Assembly: GCA_002334985.1 (NCBI GenBank)
Contig: DDBY01000132.1
Location: 1 to 19,744 of the forward strand
Length of the DNA stretch: 19,744 nt
Direction: 5' to 3'
From: Micavibrio sp. UBA2020
Lineage (GTDB): Bacteria > Pseudomonadota > Alphaproteobacteria > Micavibrionales > UBA2020
Shown here in pieces: positions 14,544 to 19,744 of this stretch. Below the pieces are notes generated by a model that was not told where the DNA came from, did no database searches, and saw nothing but the letters and a program-made list of their open reading frames with translations. The position numbers and the translations under genes are program-made. How positions within the stretch are numbered: the stretch's first letter is position 1; each line of letters begins with the position of its first letter.

Positions 14544-15250
14544 TTTTCGGGCTTGAACATATCGTCAGCGCAGGCCTGATGAGCCTTGCCAGCATTTACA
14601 GCTGCCCGCAAGTGCAGCCAGGCCCCGTTTACATTCAGACCCGCAACGGCACGCCGAAGTATTATTATCATGTACCCAGCGCACAGCTCGGCAACTTCCA
14701 GATAGACACCACGTTTTCACGCCATGACAATGAAATTTACGTTGTCGGCGGCGTCACGCAGGGCAAAATCCTGATTTCGCGCCAAATACAGATGAACATC
14801 ATGTCGATGCGCGGCGTCGATGCGCACTGCGCCTCCATCAAACAAATTCAGGTCGTTCTGGATTACCAGCCGGACGTGTATATCGCAAATGAATACAGAC
14901 CCGGCACCTGCCGCTATAACACCACCATGCAGCACGAAGTGCAGCACGTGAATCTGGACATCATCACCCTTAACGAATTTATTCCGCGTATTCAGGCGAA
15001 TATCCAGCGCGCGGTCAACAGCATTCCGCCCATGCAGCCCGTGACCAAAAACCAGCTGCCGCAAGTGCAGGAATGGATTGGCCAGCAAGTGCAGGCCGCC
15101 GCGCAAAACGCGATTGCCGAAATGGATCAGGTGCGCCGCGCCCGCCACCAACGCATCGACAACCGCGAAGAATACACGCGCCTGTCAAACGCCTGCGCGC
15201 ATGAGCCGAACCCCATACCCGTTCCCGGCCAGCCGCAACGTCGACGCTAG
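14540..15250 (+). CDS. Hypothetical protein with HEVQH motif, putative exported zinc-dependent protease
   Basis: 236 aa, not assigned with certainty. Seen: a hydrophobic N-terminus (residues 1-21) that could be a signal peptide; two cysteines (97 and 124) flanking a predicted beta region and able to form a disulfide; then MQHEVQHVNLDII with HEVQH at 132-136 and Asp140. A Cys followed shortly by HExxH resembles the DUF922-type putative secreted Zn-dependent proteases of proteobacteria; this is from memory and untested. The second half is Gln/Ala-rich, probably alpha-helical, ending in a Pro/Arg tail. The ATG overlaps the COQ9 stop by 4 bp, so the two are translated together. The gene ends 3 bp from the convergent ccmI. 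A periplasmic location is inferred from the N-terminus and cysteine pair. Confidence 0.75.
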   Translation: MIFGLEHIVSAGLMSLASIYSCPQVQPGPVYIQTRNGTPKYYYHVPSAQLGNFQIDTTFSRHDNEIYVVGGVTQGKILISRQIQMNIMSMRGVDAHCASIKQIQVVLDYQPDVYIANEYRPGTCRYNTTMQHEVQHVNLDIITLNEFIPRIQANIQRAVNSIPPMQPVTKNQLPQVQEWIGQQVQAAAQNAIAEMDQVRRARHQRIDNREEYTRLSNACAHEPNPIPVPGQPQRRR

Positions 15251-15253
15251 AAA

Positions 15254-15985
15254 CTATTCACTATTTTCCCTGGTAGATGACGGCTTTTCGGCCTGCGCCT
15301 TGCGCAAGGCATTGCGCGCCGTGTTCATTTCCTTGCGCACCATATCTTTCCAATAGGCGCGCGCGGGCCCTTCTGACAGCAACTGCTGCCATAGCGCCAG
15401 CGCCGCCGCGGGGTCGCCGCGCTGCGCAAGGGCGAGGGCTTCGTAATGCCGCGAAAGCGGCTCCTGCGGATAAATCCCCCGCACAAAGGCAAAAACCGCA
15501 AGCGCGTCATCGCTGACAACGCCGCCATTTTCGCGGATTTTCGCCTGACCCAGCGTTACCGCATAATGCCGCAGGAACGGGTCTTCGGTTGCCTGCGCCA
15601 GCGCGACCGCGCGCGACAGAAATTTGACCTCTTCATCATAACGGGCGATGCGGCGGTTAATTTCGGCCAGCGCCAGATGCGCGCCAATATCGTCAGGGTT
15701 TTTCTCCAAAAGCACCGACATCGGGCGGCGCGCCAGAAGCGCGGCCTGACGCATCGAAAGCTCGCTCGTCACATCGAAAATCGCCTGCTGCCCACGCATA
15801 TCGGGGCGGCCGAGCAAAAGGTACAACGCCAGCGCCGCCGCCGGCAGCACCAGCACCACCACCGCCGCCAGAAACCTGTCTTCGCGCCCCGCCCGCGGAC
15901 TGCCGCGTTCATGCGCCAGCACATGCACCAGTTTGATGCAGACGCCGGCCGTCAAAAACGCCATCAGGATATAAAGCATGGTCAT
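15254..15985 (-). CDS. ccmI: Cytochrome c maturation protein CcmI
   Basis: 243 aa. CcmI holds apocytochrome c for the CcmF/CcmH haem ligation complex at the periplasmic face. Seen: two N-terminal membrane segments (about residues 4-22 and 38-58), the second followed by the family-typical YLLLGRPDMRGQQ. The C-terminal part has helical TPR-like repeats, e.g. DIGAHLALAEINRRIARYDE and AVALAQATEDPFLRHYAVTL. ATG 15985 was chosen because it overlaps the ccmH stop by 4 bp (ATGA); a much longer frame starting at 16087 lies inside ccmH. It is shorter than the large CcmI of Rhodobacter. It is the last gene of the ccm run and has no visible terminator, ending 3 bp from the convergent HEVQH gene. Confidence 0.88.
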   Translation of the reverse strand: MTMLYILMAFLTAGVCIKLVHVLAHERGSPRAGREDRFLAAVVVLVLPAAALALYLLLGRPDMRGQQAIFDVTSELSMRQAALLARRPMSVLLEKNPDDIGAHLALAEINRRIARYDEEVKFLSRAVALAQATEDPFLRHYAVTLGQAKIRENGGVVSDDALAVFAFVRGIYPQEPLSRHYEALALAQRGDPAAALALWQQLLSEGPARAYWKDMVRKEMNTARNALRKAQAEKPSSTRENSE

Positions 15986-16401
15986 GCCGCACCACCCGCG
16001 CCGGATTTGCGGCGCGGCCGCATCATGCGCAAAACAACGGCAAAACCGGCCAGCAAAACGGCGGCGGGCGTCAGCCACAAAAGCCATGTACGCGGCGCCA
16101 GCGGCGGTTTCATCAAAACATAGTCGCCATAACGCCCGCGCACAAACTCGATAACCTGCGCGTCGCTGTCGCCCTTGACCAGACGTTCACGCACCAAAAG
16201 CCGCAAATCACGCGCAAGCCCCGCGGCGGATTCGTCGATATCTTCGCCCTGGCAAACAAGGCAGCGCAACTGCTGGCTGATGGCGCGCGCGCGCATCTCC
16301 AGCGCGGGGTCGGGCAAAATTTCATCCGGCTGCACCGCCATGGCGGCGGCAGGCAGGAAGAAAGCGAAGGCAAGCGCGCACAGCAGACTATTCAGCTTCA
16401 T
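15982..16401 (-). CDS. ccmH: Cytochrome c-type biogenesis protein CcmH
   Basis: 139 aa. CcmH is a membrane-anchored thiol-disulfide protein that keeps the CXXCH cysteines of apocytochrome c reduced for haem attachment. Seen: a signal peptide (residues 1-22, ending AAAMA), the redox motif RCLVCQ with Cys47 and Cys50, the conserved VIEFVRGRYGDYVLMKPP around 83-100, and one C-terminal membrane helix (about 105-125) followed by a basic tail. After the motif it reads GEDIDES where many relatives have NQSIADS; the redox cysteines themselves are intact. It overlaps ccmG and ccmI by 4 bp each. Length is that of the single-domain CcmH, consistent with CcmI being separate. Confidence 0.95.
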   Translation of the reverse strand: MKLNSLLCALAFAFFLPAAAMAVQPDEILPDPALEMRARAISQQLRCLVCQGEDIDESAAGLARDLRLLVRERLVKGDSDAQVIEFVRGRYGDYVLMKPPLAPRTWLLWLTPAAVLLAGFAVVLRMMRPRRKSGAGGAA

Positions 16402-16937
16402 TTTTTCATCTCCGCCAGCAGAGGGGCGAAAATCTTTTCATACTCCGCCGCGGTCACGGGACCGACATGGCGCAGGCGGATAATCCCCGCACTGTCGATG
16501 ACAAAAGTCTCCGGCACGCCGTAAACACCCCAATCAATCGCTGCGCGGCCATCCGCATCGGCGCCAATCGCGGTAAAGGGATTGCCATGTTTTTGCAGCC
16601 ACGGCGCCAGCGCCGCCGGCTTGTCTTTATAATTGACGCCGTAAATAGCAATACCGTATTCGCGCGCCATGCGCGCCAGAAAGGGTTGTTCCGCCTGACA
16701 CGGCACGCACCATGATGCGAAAAAATTTATCACAGCAGGCTTGCCCGATATTTCCGCAGGGGCAAAACCCTGAACCCCCGCAAGTGCTGGGGGCAAAGCC
16801 GCGGCAGGCGCGGCGCGGCCTATCATGGGCGATTCGGGCTTCGCCGGGTCTGTGCCGCGTAAAAGCGGCACGGCCACCAGCGCCACCAGACCGATAAAAA
16901 GAAGCAAGGGTACAAGCGCGAAAATCTGCGGTTTCAT
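16398..16937 (-). CDS. ccmG: Periplasmic thiol:disulfide oxidoreductase CcmG/DsbE
   Basis: 179 aa, membrane-anchored thioredoxin-fold protein that reduces apocytochrome c or CcmH during cytochrome c maturation. Seen: one N-terminal membrane anchor (about 5-27), then the thioredoxin domain with NFFASWCVPCQAEQ (Cys77, Cys80), YGVNYKDKPA around 99-108, and the cis-proline segment YGVPETFVID at 139-148. WCVPC and GVPETF are diagnostic of CcmG rather than general DsbA/TrxA. Length is typical. Both ends overlap their neighbours (ccmF and ccmH) by 4 bp, so translation is coupled. Confidence 0.96.
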   Translation of the reverse strand: MKPQIFALVPLLLFIGLVALVAVPLLRGTDPAKPESPMIGRAAPAAALPPALAGVQGFAPAEISGKPAVINFFASWCVPCQAEQPFLARMAREYGIAIYGVNYKDKPAALAPWLQKHGNPFTAIGADADGRAAIDWGVYGVPETFVIDSAGIIRLRHVGPVTAAEYEKIFAPLLAEMKK

Positions 16938-18892
16938 GCCTGCGCCTCCTTTTTCCTTGCGCGTGCGGCGCGCGGCGGGAGCATGGAAAGAACCCCGCCC
17001 AGCGCGATAAACCCAGCGCCCGCAAACAAAAGCGCAATCAACGGGTGGTAATAGACGCGCAGCACAAAGCGCGGTGATGCCGATTTTTCGTCTTCGTCAC
17101 CCAGCACGGCATAAAGCATGTCAAACCCGCGCAGTGACAACGCCGCTTCGCTGGTCGCTTTTTCGCTTTCCGGGTACCAGCGTTTTTCCGGCGTCATGAA
17201 AAAATATTCGGTATCGGCCGCGCTATCGGCCAGATTGCGCACGCTGAAAACGGCTTTGTCGCGGTTAAAATTCGGGCCGATATCGGATACGGCGTTCAGC
17301 ATGACCAGCTCATACCCCGCCACGCGCAGGCGGTCGCCCGCCGCCATCCAGCGGATTTCTTCGCTATGCGCCTGCGTTGCACCCGCCGCGCCTGCGACAA
17401 TCAGCGCAAAGCCCGCATGCGCCAGCACCATGCCGTAATAGCGCGCGGGCAAATACAAAAACCCGCGCAAACTGCCGGCCTTGCGCAAAACATCCTGACC
17501 GAGGGTGAGTACAACCCACAGCGCCCCCAGCATGGAAACCATGACCACCGGCGTTGACGGCAAGGGGGAGAAAAACAGAACCGCCCCCGCGCCCAGTGTC
17601 AGCAACAGCGGTGCGGCAAAACGCTTCAGGGTCGTGCGCGGTTTGCCCGCGCGCCACGGCATGGCGGGCGCCAGCCCCATCATGGCCATAAACGGCAGCA
17701 ACATCGGCAGCAGCACGGCCGCATAATAAGGCGCACCCACAGAAACGCTGCCAAGCCCCAACGCCGACATAAAAAGCGGATAAAGCGTGCCCATAAAAAC
17801 CGTCGCAGCCGCAGCAAACAGAAATACGTTATTGAGAAGCAAAACAGTTTCACGGCTGAAGGGGCGAAACAGCGCCGCGCCCCGAATATACGGCGCACGC
17901 AAAGCATACAAAAACAGCGCCCCGCCCGTCGCCAAACCCAAAAGCGCCAGAAGGAAAACCCCGCGCGCAGGGTCAAGCGCAAAGGCATGCACCGACGTCA
18001 AAACGCCGGAGCGCACCAAAAACGCCCCCAGCAACGACAAGCTGAACGACAGAATGGCGAGGAAAATCGTCCAGTTTTTCATCGCCCCGCGTTTTTCCAG
18101 CACGGACAGGCAATGCAAAAGCGCCGTGCCCGATAGCCACGGCATCAAGGCCGCATTTTCAACAGGGTCCCAAAACCAGAAACCGCCCCAGCCCAGTTCG
18201 TAATAAGCCCAGATGGAGCCAAGGGCGATACCTACCGTCAGCGCCGCCCACGCCGCCAGCACCCAGGGGCGCAAAAATCCTGCCCATACGGCGTCGATTT
18301 TCTTTTCCAGCAGCGCCGCCATGGCAAAGCAGAACGCAACCGAAAAGCCGACATAACCCGCGTATAGAAACGGCGGATGGATGGCCAGCGCGGGGTCTTG
18401 CAGCACAGGGTTCAGGCCGAAGCCTTCGGGCGGCGCGGGGTCTATACGCGTAAAAGGATTCGATGCCGCCAGCACGAAAAGCATAAACCCTGCCGTCACC
18501 ATCGCCTGAAAACCAAGCGCGCGCGCCTGCAGTGTCGCGGGCAAATTTTTGCCCCGCTCCGCCACCATCGCGCCCCAGAAAGAGAGCATCCAGACCCAAA
18601 GCAGCATGGAGCCTTCGTGATTGCCCCAAGTGCCTGCAAGTTTGTACAAAAGCGGCTTGAGCGTGTGGCTGTTTTCAACCACGTTTTTGACCGAAAAGTC
18701 GGATAGCGCATAGGCATGCATCAAAGCGACGAAAGCAATCGTGCAAAGCCCCAGCGAAGACCATGCCGTCTGGCGCGCGAAAACCATCCAGCTGCGGCGG
18801 TTTTGCGCGGCGCCCACAAGCGGCACGGCAGCTTGCAAAAGCGCCAGAAAAAAGGCCAACACCAGCGCGAAATGTCCAAGCTCGATAATCAT
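16934..18892 (-). CDS. ccmF: Haem lyase CcmF, cytochrome c synthetase subunit
   Basis: 652-aa polytopic inner-membrane protein that receives haem from holo-CcmE and attaches it to apocytochrome c. Seen: GTWGNHEGS at 87-95; HPPFLYAGYVG at 172-182; the tryptophan-rich WWD region WAYYELGWGGFWFWDPVE at 228-245; and VRSGVLTSVHAFA at 293-305. His172, His260 and His302 fall one residue from the haem-ligand histidines known in E. coli CcmF (173, 261, 303). The fourth is probably the His in MVLAHAGFAL in the last third. Many hydrophobic helices span the protein, with a periplasmic domain before the last helix. Length is normal. It overlaps ccmE and ccmG by 4 bp each. Confidence 0.97.
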   Translation of the reverse strand: MIIELGHFALVLAFFLALLQAAVPLVGAAQNRRSWMVFARQTAWSSLGLCTIAFVALMHAYALSDFSVKNVVENSHTLKPLLYKLAGTWGNHEGSMLLWVWMLSFWGAMVAERGKNLPATLQARALGFQAMVTAGFMLFVLAASNPFTRIDPAPPEGFGLNPVLQDPALAIHPPFLYAGYVGFSVAFCFAMAALLEKKIDAVWAGFLRPWVLAAWAALTVGIALGSIWAYYELGWGGFWFWDPVENAALMPWLSGTALLHCLSVLEKRGAMKNWTIFLAILSFSLSLLGAFLVRSGVLTSVHAFALDPARGVFLLALLGLATGGALFLYALRAPYIRGAALFRPFSRETVLLLNNVFLFAAAATVFMGTLYPLFMSALGLGSVSVGAPYYAAVLLPMLLPFMAMMGLAPAMPWRAGKPRTTLKRFAAPLLLTLGAGAVLFFSPLPSTPVVMVSMLGALWVVLTLGQDVLRKAGSLRGFLYLPARYYGMVLAHAGFALIVAGAAGATQAHSEEIRWMAAGDRLRVAGYELVMLNAVSDIGPNFNRDKAVFSVRNLADSAADTEYFFMTPEKRWYPESEKATSEAALSLRGFDMLYAVLGDEDEKSASPRFVLRVYYHPLIALLFAGAGFIALGGVLSMLPPRAARARKKEAQA

Positions 18893-19371
18893 GGCGCGAC
18901 CGCATCTTGCTGCATCATGCGCGCCTTGCCGTCTTCATGGCCTTGTTTCAGCGCCTTGGCGACTTCGGGCGGCATATAATTTTCATCATGTTTGGCCAAA
19001 AGCTCGGCCGCGTCAAAATCGCCATTATCGGCAAGCGCGCCGGTTGCAACCACCCCCTGCCCCTCGCGGAACAGGTCGGGCAGGATGCCTTTGTAATGCA
19101 CGGTCACGCGCGCATCGCCATCGGTAACGCTGAAGCTTGTTTTCGCGTCCACCTTGCTTTTGACCACGCTACCTTGTTCGACCAGCCCGCCGAGGCGAAA
19201 GCGGTGGCCCACGGACACGCGCACATCGCCCGCCTGTTTCATCTGCGCGATTTCGCGCGGGCTATAGAAATAGGATATGTTATCGCGCAATGCATAAAGC
19301 GACAGCCCGACAGCGCCCGACAGCGACAGCAAAACGAAAATGACGAAATAAAGACGCTGGCGTTTTTTCAT
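18889..19371 (-). CDS. ccmE: Haem chaperone CcmE
   Basis: 160-aa membrane-anchored periplasmic haem chaperone that covalently binds haem delivered by CcmC and hands it to CcmF. Seen: MKKRQRLYFV followed by one transmembrane helix (about 8-27), the beta-barrel (OB-fold) segment with YFYSPREIAQ and VGHRFRLGGLVEQGSV, and the haem-binding LAKHDENYMPPEV with His128 and Tyr132, equivalent to His130/Tyr134 of E. coli. The flexible C-terminal tail is polar. Length matches the family. The start overlaps the ccmD stop by 4 bp. Confidence 0.97.
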   Translation of the reverse strand: MKKRQRLYFVIFVLLSLSGAVGLSLYALRDNISYFYSPREIAQMKQAGDVRVSVGHRFRLGGLVEQGSVVKSKVDAKTSFSVTDGDARVTVHYKGILPDLFREGQGVVATGALADNGDFDAAELLAKHDENYMPPEVAKALKQGHEDGKARMMQQDAVAP

Positions 19372-19538
19372 GATGCGGCGTCATCCCCGCGGCGGACATC
19401 GACACCGACCATGCGCGCCGCGCGACGGGCGGAGAGATAGCCAAGCACGCTTTGCGTCAGAACCAAAAGCAAAATCAACCCCGCCGCCGCATAAGCAAGG
19501 GCGATATATTGGGCATGGCTGAGAGTTTCGATGCTCAC
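19368..19538 (-). CDS. ccmD: Haem exporter accessory protein CcmD (small, GTG start)
   Basis: 56-aa single-membrane-helix protein, translated here by hand from GTG 19538. CcmD releases holo-CcmE from the CcmABC complex. Seen: a short polar start SIETLSHAQYIALAY, a hydrophobic helix AAAGLILLLVLTQSVLGYL (about 17-35), then a basic cytoplasmic stretch SARRAARM and an acidic/polar end. This is the usual topology and size of CcmD. GGGGGGA lies 6 nt upstream of the GTG as ribosome binding site. The GTG overlaps the ccmC stop (GTGA) and its own stop overlaps the ccmE ATG, so it fits exactly between the two. Size and the non-ATG start make it easy to miss. Confidence 0.9.
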   Translation of the reverse strand: MSIETLSHAQYIALAYAAAGLILLLVLTQSVLGYLSARRAARMVGVDVRRGDDAAS

Positions 19539-19744
19539 GGGTGTATCCCCCCCGCCAGCTGCTGCTGGCGCGCGGCGACGCGGCGGCGCAGGATTTCGGA
19601 TTCAAGGCGCAGCAAAACCACGGCGATAAAAAACATTTTAAAGGCAAAGGCCATAACCAGCAGCGGCTTTAACATGCTGGCGTCAATCGCGGGCGCATCA
19701 AGGCGCGTCAGGCTGGCAGGCTGGTGAAGGGTGTTCCACCAATC
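19535..19744 (-). CDS. ccmC: Haem transporter/handling protein CcmC, C-terminal part (5' end outside window)
   Basis: The last 69 codons plus stop are present, in frame to the window edge. CcmC is the inner-membrane WWD-domain protein that loads haem onto CcmE. Seen: DWWNTLHQPASLTRLD at the very start of the fragment, the family's end of the periplasmic loop with a conserved haem-ligand His in LHQ, then a transmembrane helix around LLVMAFAFKMFFIAVVLL and a cytoplasmic end LESEILRRRVAARQ. Its stop overlaps the ccmD GTG start by 4 bp. ccmA and ccmB are presumably further right but cannot be seen. Confidence 0.93.
   Translation of the reverse strand, partial: DWWNTLHQPASLTRLDAPAIDASMLKPLLVMAFAFKMFFIAVVLLRLESEILRRRVAARQQQLAGGIHP

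Noticed and set aside
15986..16087. 34-residue N-terminal extension of CcmI
   Set aside because: It lies inside ccmH in another frame, has no CcmI similarity and would place the membrane helix unusually far in. The ATGA overlap at 15985 matches all other junctions.
1..19744. Search for CRISPR repeats, tRNA or rRNA, insertion sequences, attachment sites, defence or phage genes
   Set aside because: No spaced direct repeats, cloverleaf-like segments, transposase motifs or terminal inverted repeats were seen on reading. The gene content is housekeeping and paralogous peptidases.

Overview
The window is a compact, GC-rich bacterial chromosome segment that most likely comes from an alphaproteobacterium. 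The grounds are a three-gene proton-translocating transhydrogenase (pntAA, pntAB, pntB), a COQ9-family ubiquinone protein (a family shared by mitochondria and alphaproteobacteria), and a complete System I cytochrome c maturation cluster in the order ccmC-D-E-F-G-H-I. The order or genus cannot be fixed from the sequence. No rRNA, tRNA, CRISPR array, insertion sequence or phage gene was seen. No gene-free stretch exceeds about 265 bases.

Layout from left to right. (1) 1-695, minus: 3'-truncated alpha/beta hydrolase. (2) 908-3889, minus: pntAA-pntAB-pntB operon, closed by a clear intrinsic terminator at 855-891 and preceded by a structured GC-rich leader. (3) 4153-5244, plus: unrecognised HEIGH-type putative zinc metallopeptidase, overlapping tail-to-tail with the next gene. 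(4) 5228-13755, minus: a run of an ABC1/UbiB-type kinase, two M3 oligoendopeptidases overlapping by 4 bp, a PAS-GGDEF diguanylate cyclase and a third M3 oligoendopeptidase. Transcription starts from the right, at the third peptidase. (5) 13845-15250, plus, divergent: COQ9 and a co-translated HEVQH putative metallopeptidase. (6) 15254-19744, minus: ccmI, H, G, F, E, D and the end of ccmC. Every adjacent pair in the ccm cluster overlaps by exactly 4 bp. The tiny ccmD starts at GTG.

Functionally, three themes are respiratory and redox: NADPH/proton-motive-force coupling (pnt), ubiquinone biosynthesis (ABC1 kinase and COQ9) and cytochrome c assembly (ccm). Between and around the two ubiquinone-linked genes sits an unusual concentration of HExxH proteins: three paralogous M3 peptidases and two unrelated small putative metallopeptidases, with a c-di-GMP synthase embedded between peptidase copies. 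That arrangement is the most noteworthy part of the window. Whether it is a functional system or only a local gene expansion cannot be decided from sequence alone.
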